Shown here: positions 8,612 to 17,233 of the stretch, piece by piece
Layout of the letters: each line of letters starts with the position of its first letter
How positions within the stretch are numbered: the first letter of the stretch is position 1
Assembly: GCA_964575425.1 (NCBI GenBank)
Contig: CAZNRD010000034.1
Location: 1 to 29,992 of the forward strand
Direction: 5' to 3'
DNA from: DATEAV01 sp964575425
Lineage (GTDB): Bacteria > Chloroflexota > Anaerolineae > Anaerolineales > E44-bin32
Length of the DNA: 29,992 nucleotides
The notes under the pieces: model-generated
What the model was told of the DNA's origin: nothing
The model's input: the letters and a program-made list of their open reading frames with translations, nothing else
Database searches by the model: none
Made by a program: the position numbers and the translations under genes

Positions 8612-9280
8612 ATGGCTCGTCTGCGCACGATCCTCTTCGACCTGGACGATACGCTCTACCCCAGCAGCAGCGGTGTCTGGCAGGCTATTGGCGAGCGCAT
8701 CAACGAGTACATGCGGCAGCGCCTCGCAATTCCGCCGGAGCGCGTTCCCCACCTGCGCGAAGAGTACTTCAGGACCTATGGCACAACGCTCAACGGCCTT
8801 GTGGCACTCCACCACATTCAGCCCGAGGACTACCTCGAATTCGTCCACGATCTGCCTCTCGAGGAGAGACTCCACCCCGACCTCGAGCTGCGGGCCATGC
8901 TCGAATCACTGCCCCAGCGCCGCGTGGTCTTCACCAACGCCAGTCGGAAGCACGCCGAGCGCGTGCTCGATCGCCTCGGCATCCTGTCGACCATCGATGC
9001 CATCGTTGACATCCTAGTGCTCGAACTCTGCAACAAGCCGAGGCCCGAGGCCTTTCGCCGCGCCCTGGAAATCATCGGCGAGCCCGAGCCACATGCCTGC
9101 GTCGCGGTCGACGACATGGTGGCCAACCTGCAGACCGCCAAGGGGCTGGGCATGACGACCGTCCTGGTGGGCAACCACCGAAGCGACGAAGGCGTGGACC
9201 ACCGCATCCTCCGCGTCGCCGACCTCACCCGCGCTCTGCCTGAGCTGCTCCAGCCTCCCCTGCTCGACGGCAGGGAGTGA
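8612..9280 (+). CDS. HAD-superfamily hydrolase, pyrimidine 5'-nucleotidase (SDT1-like)
   Basis: A phosphatase of the HAD superfamily, 222 residues. Motif I is FDLDDTLYP (nucleophile Asp10, acid Asp12), motif II Thr108 in FTNAS, motif III Lys142 in NKPRPEAF, motif IV VAVDD (Asp167, Asp168). The DLDDTLYP signature with a small four-helix cap inserted after motif I is typical of the pyrimidine 5'-nucleotidase/SDT1 branch, which dephosphorylates UMP/CMP or related small phosphates; the exact substrate cannot be read from sequence. An upstream in-frame TTG (8576) is the -35 box itself, so ATG 8612 is the start. A CoA-transferase gene follows after 16 bases. Confidence 0.9.
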   Translation: MARLRTILFDLDDTLYPSSSGVWQAIGERINEYMRQRLAIPPERVPHLREEYFRTYGTTLNGLVALHHIQPEDYLEFVHDLPLEERLHPDLELRAMLESLPQRRVVFTNASRKHAERVLDRLGILSTIDAIVDILVLELCNKPRPEAFRRALEIIGEPEPHACVAVDDMVANLQTAKGLGMTTVLVGNHRSDEGVDHRILRVADLTRALPELLQPPLLDGRE

Positions 9281-9296
9281 CCGTCACCGCTCGGCA

Positions 9297-10112
9297 ATGA
9301 TCGGCGACAAACGCCTCGAGCTCGACGCAGCGCTGGACCTCATCCCCTCCAGGGGCGCATGCCTGGCCCTCGGAGGCATGACGCTCTACCGCAGGCCGAT
9401 GGCGTTCACCCTTGCCCTGCTGCGCCACTTCGAGCAAGTCGGCACTCCGGCAGCTCTGACGCTGTTGTGCTTCACGGCCGGGCTGGAGAGCGACCTCCTG
9501 GTCGGGGCCGGCATGGTCAGCCGAGTGCGATCCTGTTACTTCGGCCTGGAAGCCTTCGGCTTCGCGCCCAACTTCACCAGCGGCGCCTCCGCCGGCACCC
9601 TGGAGATCGTCGAGGAAACCGAAGCCAGCCTCGCCTGCGGCCTGCGCGCAAGCATGGCCGGCGTCGGCTTCATGCCCTCCACCGCCTGGCGCGGCACCGA
9701 TCTCCCCCGCCTGCGCCCGGATGTCAGGACCGTCGCCGATCCCTACAGCGGTGAAGTGCTCACCGCATTTCCTGCCATCCGCTGCGATGTGGCCGTCATC
9801 CATGCCCTCGAGGCCGATGTCGAGGGCAACGCCTCCATCGGCGGCAACTGGGGCGTCGACCGTGAGTTGGCCCTGGTGGCCGATCGCGTGATCGTCACCG
9901 CCGAGAGGGTGGTCCCTCGCCTCGACCGGGCAGAAGTCTTCGCGCCTTCGGTCTCAGCGGTCGTCGAGCGCCCGCGTGGGGCCTGGCCCACCTCCTGCCA
10001 TCCTCATTATTCACTCGATGGCGCCGAGGTCGTGCGCTACCTCGAGGCGGCCGGCACGCCGGCCTATCGTGACCTGATCTCCGCCTGGTGCCGTCGGCAC
10101 GGGCTTACTTGA
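9297..10112 (+). CDS. CoA-transferase family I subunit A-like protein (glutaconate/3-oxoacid type)
   Basis: A 271-residue protein with the fold and signatures of CoA-transferase alpha subunits (GctA/AtoD group): an early GACLALGGMTLYRRP segment resembling the glycine-rich subunit A region, then FGLEAFGFAPN, a long middle part, and VHALEADVEGNAS-like text near 165-180 (read here as VIHALEADVEGNASIGG). Alpha subunits bind CoA and work with a beta subunit that supplies the catalytic glutamate. No beta subunit is next to it: the following gene is a protease. It may pair with a beta subunit elsewhere or have another role. The start ATG 9297 lacks a good Shine-Dalgarno (GGGAG is 19 bases away), so translation may be coupled to the HAD gene. 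Confidence 0.8.
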   Translation: MIGDKRLELDAALDLIPSRGACLALGGMTLYRRPMAFTLALLRHFEQVGTPAALTLLCFTAGLESDLLVGAGMVSRVRSCYFGLEAFGFAPNFTSGASAGTLEIVEETEASLACGLRASMAGVGFMPSTAWRGTDLPRLRPDVRTVADPYSGEVLTAFPAIRCDVAVIHALEADVEGNASIGGNWGVDRELALVADRVIVTAERVVPRLDRAEVFAPSVSAVVERPRGAWPTSCHPHYSLDGAEVVRYLEAAGTPAYRDLISAWCRRHGLT

Positions 10113-10135
10113 TGCGCTGCTAGAGCTCGAAGCGT

Positions 10136-10178
10136 CTCATCCGATTCTTATGCAACTGTGGTAATCTTTTCGGATGAG
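10136..10178. promoter_or_regulatory. 9-bp inverted repeat upstream of the S41 protease gene
   Basis: CTCATCCGA (10136-10144) and TCGGATGAG (10170-10178) are perfect inverted copies around a 25-base AT-richer centre that includes TAATCT (10162-10167), a possible -10. It lies 28 bases before the protease ATG. An operator pair or loop is more likely than a terminator because no T-run follows. Function unproven. Confidence 0.4.
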
Positions 10179-10205
10179 CGGGCCTTGATGCCCGGGAGAT
10201 GGGGT

Positions 10206-11459
<1,254 letters not shown>

Positions 11460-11485
11460 CTCGGGCGAGAAAGGAAGGTGACCTC

Positions 11486-12193
11486 ATGTACTACGCGGAC
11501 TACAACCTGAGCTACTGGACATGCATGCTGCCAGCATTCATCCTCGTGCTGTTGGCTCAGCTATGGGTGAGCAGCACCTACCGCCGCTGGAGCCGCTACC
11601 GCAACAGCAGCGGACTGACCGGCGCAGAGGCAGCCCGCAGGCTGCTGACTTCTCGCGGGCTTTCACACGTGGCGCTGGAAGGTGCGCCGGGCCAGCTGAC
11701 CGATCACTACGACCCCCGCAAACGGACACTGCGCCTCTCGGCCCCGATCGCCCAGAGCCCCTCCGTGGCCGCGCTGGCCATCGCTGCCCACGAGATCGGC
11801 CATGCCGTGCAGGACCACGAGGGCTATCTTCCCCTCCGCCTGCGCACCGCCCTCGTCCCGGCGGTCAACATCGGCTCGTCCCTGGGCTGGGTGCTCATCT
11901 TCATTGGCATTCTGCTTCGCAGCCTCGAGCTGGGTTGGCTGGGGGTGCTGGCCTTCTCAGCAGGCACAGTGTTTGCCCTGGCCACCCTCCCGGTGGAACT
12001 GAACGCCTCAGCCCGTGCCCGTGCGCTGCTGGCGCAATCCGGACTGATCGGCACCGACGAGGAACGGCGCGGCGTCAGCTCGGTCCTCAACGCCGCCGCG
12101 TTTACGTATGTCGCGGCGCTGGCGACCGCCTTGCTCCAGCTCCTCTACTTCGCCAGCCTGGTGGCAGGCATGGGCGGGCGTCGCAGGGGTTGA
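11486..12193 (+). CDS. Membrane zinc metallopeptidase, YugP/Zn_peptidase_2 family
   Basis: An integral-membrane zinc peptidase of 235 residues, the normal length for YugP-like proteins. The N-terminal TM (about 12-30) is followed by a soluble part with AAHEIGHAVQD; His102, Glu103 and His106 form the HEIGH zinc site. More hydrophobic helices lie at about 128-147, 150-170 and 205-228, and PVELNASARA near 169-178 is the conserved post-TM motif that may provide the third metal ligand. The family is widespread but its substrates are poorly known. GGAAGG lies seven bases before ATG. It is probably co-transcribed with the S41 protease; a long hairpin follows the stop. Confidence 0.92.
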   Translation: MYYADYNLSYWTCMLPAFILVLLAQLWVSSTYRRWSRYRNSSGLTGAEAARRLLTSRGLSHVALEGAPGQLTDHYDPRKRTLRLSAPIAQSPSVAALAIAAHEIGHAVQDHEGYLPLRLRTALVPAVNIGSSLGWVLIFIGILLRSLELGWLGVLAFSAGTVFALATLPVELNASARARALLAQSGLIGTDEERRGVSSVLNAAAFTYVAALATALLQLLYFASLVAGMGGRRRG

Positions 12194-12223
12194 GCCGGAC
12201 GGTAACAGCCTCCCGATCAGGCT

Positions 12224-12267
12224 CTCGTGCCGGCCGAACGCCCCCCTCGGGCGACGGCCGGCACGAG
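12224..12267 (+). terminator. Long GC-rich hairpin after the zinc peptidase gene
   Basis: A 13-bp perfect stem (CTCGTGCCGGCCG, 12224-12236, with CGGCCGGCACGAG, 12255-12267) encloses a second 5-bp stem (CGCCC 12239-12243 / GGGCG 12249-12253). No T-run follows, so it is either a hairpin terminator without a U-tract, an mRNA 3'-end stabiliser or a processing site. Confidence 0.6.
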
Positions 12268-12307
12268 GCTCGCCATCGCTCCAACATTTCCCTAACGATG
12301 CCTTCAC

Positions 12308-12329
12308 ACGGCACTAACGTCAGTGCCGT
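12308..12329. promoter_or_regulatory. 22-bp dyad upstream of htrA, probable operator
   Basis: ACGGCACT (12308-12315) and AGTGCCGT (12322-12329) are perfect inverted arms around aacgtc. TTCACA (12303-12308) on one side and TAGCAT (12329-12334) on the other are 20 bases apart, the stretched spacing seen in MerR-type promoters where the operator fills the spacer. A short hairpin with a weak T-rich tail (gcatttctttcc) is the alternative reading. Confidence 0.45.
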
Positions 12330-12381
12330 AGCATTTCTTTCCGGCCTGCAGAACCAGACGTCAACCTGAGGAGGTGCACCG

Positions 12382-13551
12382 ATGGAACCCGCAACTCCTG
12401 CTCCCCGCTCCCGCGTTCGTGGCTGGTTGATCCTCTTGATCGCTCTCGGGATGATGCTTTCGGGACTGGTCGGCGCAGCGGCTGGAGGCGCAGCCGTGTA
12501 CTGGGCAACACGACAGGCGAGCCCAACGGCCCAGCCGACTCCCGCCGCTGCTGCCAGCCCCGACCGGACTGTGGTTACCCAGACGACCGTCGAGATTACC
12601 ACCGCCATCACCGACGCTGTCGCCCGCGTCGGCCCGGCGGTGGTGACCGTGGTCAACCACATGCAGCCGCAGATGACCTTCTTCGGCCCAACCACTCCGG
12701 CCACGGCAACCGGCTCGGGCGTGATCGTTTCGTCGCACGGCTACATCGTCACCAACAACCACGTCGTCGCCGATGCCGACCGCCTCGAGGTCATCCTGGC
12801 CGATGGCACCACGCTCCCGGCGCGCCTCGTGGGCGTGGATCCGTATGCCGACCTGGCCGTGCTCAAAGTTGACGGCGCCATGCCAGCCGTCGCCAACTGG
12901 GGCAACTCCGATGAACTGAAGCCCGGCGAGACGGTCATCGCCATTGGCTCGCCGCTGGGCGATTTCAAGAACACCGTCACCGCCGGCGTCGTCAGCGCCA
13001 TGGGCCGTTCGATCGAAACCGGCGCCGGATACCAGATGGAAGACCTCATTCAGACTGACGCCGCCATCAACCAGGGCAATTCCGGTGGCCCGCTGGTCAA
13101 CCTGGCCGGCCAGGTGGTCGGCATCAACACGCTCGTGGTGCGCGGCGGCGGGCTAAGCAGCACCGTCGCCGAGGGCCTTGGCTTTGCCATCCCCAGCAGC
13201 ACCGCGCGCGCCGTGGTCGATCAGATTATCGCCAAAGGCTACGTCTCACGTCCCTACCTGGGCATTCGCTGGCAAACCATCACGCCGGACCTGGTGGCCA
13301 GGTATCGCCTGGGGGCCGACCACGGTGTGCTGATCACCGAAGTGCTGCGCGGCAGCCCGGCCGCCCAGGCCGGCCTGCAGCGCGGCGACATCCTCACCGC
13401 CATCTCCGGCGACTCCATCGGCGAGGATGCTCCCTTCATCAACCTGCTGCTGCGTCACCAGCCAGGAGAGAAGGTCAGCCTTGAGGTCGTCCGGGGCGGA
13501 GAGACCTTGCACCTCGAGGTCATCCTGGCCGAACGCCCGCGGACGGGCTGA
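12382..13551 (+). CDS. htrA: HtrA/DegP-like S1C serine protease, membrane anchored, one PDZ
   Basis: Envelope quality-control protease, 389 residues. A cytoplasmic N-terminus (1-12) is followed by a TM (about 13-42), a Pro/Ala linker, a trypsin-like domain (about 70-285) and one PDZ domain (290-385). The catalytic triad is His127 (VTNNHVVAD), Asp157 (DPYADLAVLKV) and Ser234 (INQGNSGGPL). Regulatory loops and length match DegS/HtrA-like proteins with a single PDZ. AGGAGG lies seven bases upstream of ATG, a strong site. A 188-base upstream gap holds a hairpin and a 22-bp dyad, so expression is probably separately controlled from the two preceding protease genes. A 12-bp hairpin follows the stop. 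Confidence 0.96.
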   Translation: MEPATPAPRSRVRGWLILLIALGMMLSGLVGAAAGGAAVYWATRQASPTAQPTPAAAASPDRTVVTQTTVEITTAITDAVARVGPAVVTVVNHMQPQMTFFGPTTPATATGSGVIVSSHGYIVTNNHVVADADRLEVILADGTTLPARLVGVDPYADLAVLKVDGAMPAVANWGNSDELKPGETVIAIGSPLGDFKNTVTAGVVSAMGRSIETGAGYQMEDLIQTDAAINQGNSGGPLVNLAGQVVGINTLVVRGGGLSSTVAEGLGFAIPSSTARAVVDQIIAKGYVSRPYLGIRWQTITPDLVARYRLGADHGVLITEVLRGSPAAQAGLQRGDILTAISGDSIGEDAPFINLLLRHQPGEKVSLEVVRGGETLHLEVILAERPRTG

Positions 13552-13578
13552 CCTCCTTCGCCCCAAGCGAGGGGGACC

Positions 13579-13606
13579 GCGCGCTGCCGCCCAAGCGGCA
13601 GCGCGC
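13579..13606 (+). terminator. Strong hairpin terminator after htrA
   Basis: A perfect 12-bp stem GCGCGCTGCCGC (13579-13590), CCAA loop, and its exact complement (13595-13606), followed by ctgtgtcttt. It lies 27 bases after the htrA stop and directly before the next promoter, so it separates two transcription units. Confidence 0.8.
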
Positions 13607-13614
13607 CTGTGTCT

Positions 13615-13643
13615 TTGACTCCCTCACCAGCGAATGCTAGAAT
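13615..13643 (+). promoter_or_regulatory. Sigma-70 promoter for the NIL-domain gene
   Basis: TTGACT (13615-13620), 17 bases, TAGAAT (13638-13643), with an extended TGC before the -10. The predicted start is near 13650, which rules out the in-frame ATG 13642 and the GTG at 13609 as start codons for this transcript. Confidence 0.75.
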
Positions 13644-13653
13644 GCAGCGCAAG

Positions 13654-13890
13654 GTGGAAGAGTCCTTGGTCACTCGCACGCTGCGCCTCGACTACCCGCC
13701 CTCGCTGGTAAGCCAGCCGGTCCTCTACCAGCTCATTCGTCTGTTCGATCTCACGGTCAACATCCGCCGCGCGCAAATCAGCCTCGAAGAGGGCTGGCTC
13801 GAGGCCGAACTCACCGGCGACGGAGCGGAGATCGCCCGTGCCATTTCCTGGCTCGAGGAGCAGGGCGTCACTGTCGAGACGCTCCGATGA
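13654..13890 (+). CDS. Stand-alone NIL-domain protein
   Basis: A small protein of about 78 residues with a ferredoxin-like NIL domain: RTLRLDYPPSL at the start, LYQLIRLFDLTVNIRRAQIS in the middle, and GWLEAELTGDGAEIARAI followed by LEEQGVTVETL at the end. NIL domains usually sit at the C-terminus of methionine ABC transporter ATPases (MetN), where they sense methionine; single-domain versions also occur next to ferredoxins or in sulfur metabolism. Nothing of that sort is nearby, so its ligand is unknown. The start is uncertain: GTG 13654 fits the promoter and would be nearly leaderless; TTG 13666 has AAGGTGG eight bases upstream; ATG 13642 overlaps the -10 box. A 5-bp hairpin follows the stop. 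Confidence 0.8.
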   Translation: MEESLVTRTLRLDYPPSLVSQPVLYQLIRLFDLTVNIRRAQISLEEGWLEAELTGDGAEIARAISWLEEQGVTVETLR

Positions 13891-13967
13891 ATGCGACCCG
13901 TCTCGGGTGAATGTCGCTTGGCCCCGTCTGGCACCCCGCACACCGACCCCGACCCCTGGAGAGAGAC

Positions 13968-14858
13968 ATGCCCGCCAAAGTCATCCTCAACCCCTACTCC
14001 GGACGTTGGAAGGCACTGCGGCTGAAAGACGCCGCCCTCGAGGCGCTGCGCGCCGCGGGCGTTGACTTCGAACTCTCCATCACGGAGCGGCCCCAGCACG
14101 GCATCGAGCTGGCCGAGCAGGCAGCACGAGAGGGGTACCGCCCGATCATCTCCGCTGGAGGCGACGGCGCCACCGGCGAGGTTGTAAACGGTCTGATGCG
14201 CGCCAGCCCCGACGGCATCCTCGGTCCGCTGGGCGTGCTCCCGCTGGGCACGGCCAATGACCTCGTCCATAACCTCGGCCTCCCGCTCGACCTGAACGAG
14301 GCGGCGAGGGTGATCGCCGCCGGCAGGACACGGCGCATCGATCTGGGGAAGGTCAACGCCTGGGTCTACGCCAATAACTCCGCCGTCGGGCTCGAGCCCG
14401 TCGTCACCCTCCACAACATCCGGCTGGTGCGGCTCAAGGGAACGATCCGCTACCTGGTGGCAGCGGTGCAGGCCATCATGGAGAGACCATCCTGGGAGAT
14501 GCGGCTGGAGTGGGATGACGGGCGCTACGAAGGGCCTGTCAGCCTGGTTTCGGTCGGCAACTGTCCGGTGACGGGAGGCTTGTTCCGCATGGCCCCTGCC
14601 GCCGATCCCGCCGACGGAATGCTCACCTTTGTCTTCGGCTACGCACCCACGCGGCGCCGCATGTTCGCCTTGCTGCCGCGCACCATCAGCGGGGACTTCG
14701 TCAACGACCCCGCCATGCACCAGCACCACACGCGCCGCCTCGTCATCAACTCGGCCACGCCTTCCCCGCTGCAGGTCGACGGCGAGATGCGCGCCGAGGC
14801 CGAGCGCGACTTCATCTACGAGTGCCTGCCCGGACGGCTCGACATTCTGGCACCATGA
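13968..14858 (+). CDS. YegS/BmrU-like lipid (diacylglycerol) kinase
   Basis: A soluble or peripheral lipid kinase of the DAGK_cat family, 296 residues. Motifs: LNPYSGR at 7-13, the nucleotide loop GGDGATGEVVNG from 64, PLGTANDLVHNLGLP from 92, and a C-terminal LQVDGE motif typical of YegS/DgkB proteins. It phosphorylates diacylglycerol or a related lipid, using ATP. ATG 13968 has GGAG six bases upstream; an in-frame ATG at 13911 has none. Its stop overlaps the next ATG (ATGA), so it is coupled to the YdjC-like gene and the methyltransferase behind it. The trio suggests envelope lipid or glycan work, but no pathway can be named. Confidence 0.93.
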   Translation: MPAKVILNPYSGRWKALRLKDAALEALRAAGVDFELSITERPQHGIELAEQAAREGYRPIISAGGDGATGEVVNGLMRASPDGILGPLGVLPLGTANDLVHNLGLPLDLNEAARVIAAGRTRRIDLGKVNAWVYANNSAVGLEPVVTLHNIRLVRLKGTIRYLVAAVQAIMERPSWEMRLEWDDGRYEGPVSLVSVGNCPVTGGLFRMAPAADPADGMLTFVFGYAPTRRRMFALLPRTISGDFVNDPAMHQHHTRRLVINSATPSPLQVDGEMRAEAERDFIYECLPGRLDILAP

Positions 14859-15694
14859 CCCGGATTCTCATCGTCAACGCGGATGACTACGGCCGGACGC
14901 CTGGCGTCTCGGCCGGGATCCGCCGCGCCCACCTTCAAGGCATCGTGACCACCACAACGGCCCTGATGAACCAACCCGGCGCCGCCGACGAAGTGCGCCG
15001 CGCCATGGCACAGACACCTCGCCTCGGCCTCGGCGTTCACCTCAACCTGACAGGCGGCCCACCCTGCGCACCCCGCCCCGGCTCGAAGCTGGTCGGGAGC
15101 GATGGTCTGTTCCGTCGTCCGGAAGACCTCATGGCCAAGCCGGACTTGCTCGACCTTGCCGACGTCGAGCGCGAGTGGAGGGCGCAGATCGATGCCTTCC
15201 TTGCAACTGGCGCCTCAGTCGATCACCTCGACAGCCATCACCACATCGCCGCGCTGCGCCTCGACCTGTGGGAACTCTACCTGAGGCTCGCATCCGAGCT
15301 CGGATGCGGCGTCCGCCCCTCGCGCCCGACCGACGCCGAAGCGGCAGCGCTGGCCGCCAGCTATCCGGAGCCTGTGCGCCGCGTCGCCTTCGAGGCGGCT
15401 CCCAGACGCCTGACCGAATCGAGCGTCCCGCATCCCACCGCTTTCTTCGCCGGTTTCTTCGGCTCCGCTGCCACCCTCGAGAGTCTCCTTGCCCTGCTGG
15501 CCCGGCTGCCGGAAGGCGTCAGCGAGCTGATGACCCATCCGGCCTTCGTCGATCCGCCCCTCCTGGTCGGCAGCGCCTACGGCGCGCAACGCGAAGTGGA
15601 ACTGGCTGCCTTGACAAGCCCACAGGCGCGGCAGGCAATCGAACGCGGGGGCATCATCCTGGCGACCTACCGCACCGCCTGGCCCGCCGCATGA
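14855..15694 (+). CDS. YdjC/ChbG/HpnK-family carbohydrate deacetylase
   Basis: A predicted metal-dependent deacetylase of N-acetylated sugars, 279 residues. The family signature NADDYG (8-13) supplies the metal-binding Asp; GVHLNLT around 60-66 and DHLDSHHHI around 123-131 supply the histidines. Family members include ChbG (chitooligosaccharide deacetylase) and HpnK (found in hopanoid clusters). The substrate is unknown here. ATG 14855 overlaps the lipid-kinase stop, and its own stop overlaps the methyltransferase ATG, so the three are translationally coupled. Confidence 0.92.
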   Translation: MTRILIVNADDYGRTPGVSAGIRRAHLQGIVTTTTALMNQPGAADEVRRAMAQTPRLGLGVHLNLTGGPPCAPRPGSKLVGSDGLFRRPEDLMAKPDLLDLADVEREWRAQIDAFLATGASVDHLDSHHHIAALRLDLWELYLRLASELGCGVRPSRPTDAEAAALAASYPEPVRRVAFEAAPRRLTESSVPHPTAFFAGFFGSAATLESLLALLARLPEGVSELMTHPAFVDPPLLVGSAYGAQREVELAALTSPQARQAIERGGIILATYRTAWPAA

Positions 15695-16329
15695 GAGCGC
15701 TGGCGCGGTTTCTCCGCTGGTTCTTCCGCCATCTCTACACCGACCTTGCCTGGTCCTACGACCTCGTCGCATGGGTCGTGTCCCTCGGGCGCTGGAATGA
15801 GTGGGTGCGCGCCGCCATCGACCGACTGCCGGCCGGCCAGGTCCTCGAACTCGGCCACGGGCCAGGGAATCTGCTGTGCGCTCTGGCCAATCGAGGCTGG
15901 CAGCCCATCGGCCTTGATGTTTCGCCGCAGATGAGCCTGCTGGCCCAGCGGCGAATGCAAGAGCGCGGTCTGGAGCCGCGTCTGGTGCGCGGTCGGGCGC
16001 AGGCCCTGCCCTTTGCCGCCGGGGCTTTCGAGGGCATATCCTCGACCTTCCCCGATGAGTACGCCTTCGACCCGGCCACGGCAGCAGAGGTGGCGCGAGT
16101 GCTGCGTCCGGGGGGCGTGTTGGTGATCATCCCGGTGGCCGTCTTCCTGCCGAATTCCCCCGCTCGCCGCGCCGCCGCGTGGCTGTTTCGCGTGACAGGG
16201 GAGTCGGAGGATCGCACCCGGGCATGGGTCACGCCCCTCGAGCAGGCCGGTTTCGCCCTCCAGGTCGAGCGCGTCGAGCAGCGCGCCGCGGTCGTTCTGC
16301 GCCTTGTCGCCAGAAAGCCGCCGGCTTAG
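15691..16329 (+). CDS. Class I SAM-dependent methyltransferase
   Basis: A 212-residue Rossmann methyltransferase. SAM motif I is VLELGHGPGNLL (51-62); GLDVSPQM follows as motif II, and EVARVLRPGGVLVIIP is the typical post-motif strand. The first 35 residues are amphipathic, rich in aromatic and basic residues (FLRWFFRHLYTDLAWSYD), which suggests membrane contact and a lipid or quinone-like substrate; this is inference. ATGA overlap with the YdjC-like gene. Confidence 0.88.
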   Translation: MRALARFLRWFFRHLYTDLAWSYDLVAWVVSLGRWNEWVRAAIDRLPAGQVLELGHGPGNLLCALANRGWQPIGLDVSPQMSLLAQRRMQERGLEPRLVRGRAQALPFAAGAFEGISSTFPDEYAFDPATAAEVARVLRPGGVLVIIPVAVFLPNSPARRAAAWLFRVTGESEDRTRAWVTPLEQAGFALQVERVEQRAAVVLRLVARKPPA

Positions 16330-16351
16330 ACTCTGACCAGAGGAGGACTGC

Positions 16352-17188
16352 TTGGATACGGCACAGCCTGGCGACCTGGCGATGCTCGTCGGCAAGGACC
16401 ACCGGCACTTCATCTTCCGCCTCGAGTCCGAAGGCGAACTGCAGACACACCGAGGTGTGATCCGCCACCAGCAGCTGATCGGCGCCTCCTGGGGCGCCTA
16501 CGTCGAGACGCATCTCGGGCACCCCTTCTATCTCATCCAGCCTTCGCTGCACGACATCCTGCTCAACATCCGGCGCACGTCGCAGATCATCTTCCCCAAG
16601 GACATCGGCTACATCTTGCTGCACCTCTCCGTTGGCCCAGGCCGGACCGTGGTCGAGGCGGGCACGGGGTCGGGTGCCCTCACCACCGCCCTGGCCTGGG
16701 CCGTCGGGCCCAATGGCAAGGTGGTTTCCTACGACCGGCGAGCCGATATGCAGGAGCTGGCGCGCAAGAACCTGCGGCGAGTCGGCCTGGAAGAACGAGT
16801 CGAGTTCCGGCTGCGCGACATCGCCCAGGGTTTCGATGAGACCGACGTCGATGCCCTCTTCCTGGACCTGCCAGATCCCCAGGCCTACCTCGCCCAGGCC
16901 CGCGCTGCCCTTCGCAGCGGAGGCTGCTTCGGCTGCATCCTGCCCACCACCAACCAGGTGGCAGCGCTGCTCGAAGGGCTGGACGCTCACGGGTTCGCCT
17001 TCCAGGAGGTCTGCGAAATCCTGCTGCGCTTCTACAAGGTCGTGCCGCAGCGGCTCCGCCCCACCGACCGAATGGTCGCCCATACTGGCTACCTTGTCTT
17101 CGCGCGCCCAGTCCTCTCGCCGCCCCCGGTCGAGGAAGACGAAGACCACGACGAGCTAACTGAGGAGCAACCTTCGGATGACATTTGA
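16352..17188 (+). CDS. trmI: tRNA (adenine-58-N1)-methyltransferase TrmI
   Basis: Methylates A58 in the T-loop of tRNA with SAM, usually as a tetramer. 278 residues. The N-terminal beta domain is followed by the Rossmann domain with VVEAGTGSGALT (about 100-111) and DALFLDLPDP (167-176), the family's active-site region; GHPFYLIQPSLHDILLNIRR with IIFPKDIGYIL is typical of bacterial and archaeal TrmI. Start is TTG 16352, strongly supported by AGGAGG five bases upstream; the next ATG is ten codons later. The C-terminal 20 residues are very acidic. 22 bases after the methyltransferase gene. Confidence 0.95.
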   Translation: MDTAQPGDLAMLVGKDHRHFIFRLESEGELQTHRGVIRHQQLIGASWGAYVETHLGHPFYLIQPSLHDILLNIRRTSQIIFPKDIGYILLHLSVGPGRTVVEAGTGSGALTTALAWAVGPNGKVVSYDRRADMQELARKNLRRVGLEERVEFRLRDIAQGFDETDVDALFLDLPDPQAYLAQARAALRSGGCFGCILPTTNQVAALLEGLDAHGFAFQEVCEILLRFYKVVPQRLRPTDRMVAHTGYLVFARPVLSPPPVEEDEDHDELTEEQPSDDI

Positions 17189-17233
17189 GCGCGAACGCCG
17201 TGCGGCCCAACACCGGATGAGGCAGCTCCGCAG

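Noticed and set aside
10136..10178. Terminator for the CoA-transferase gene
   Set aside because: The loop would be 25 bases and there is no T-run after the second arm; an operator is more likely.
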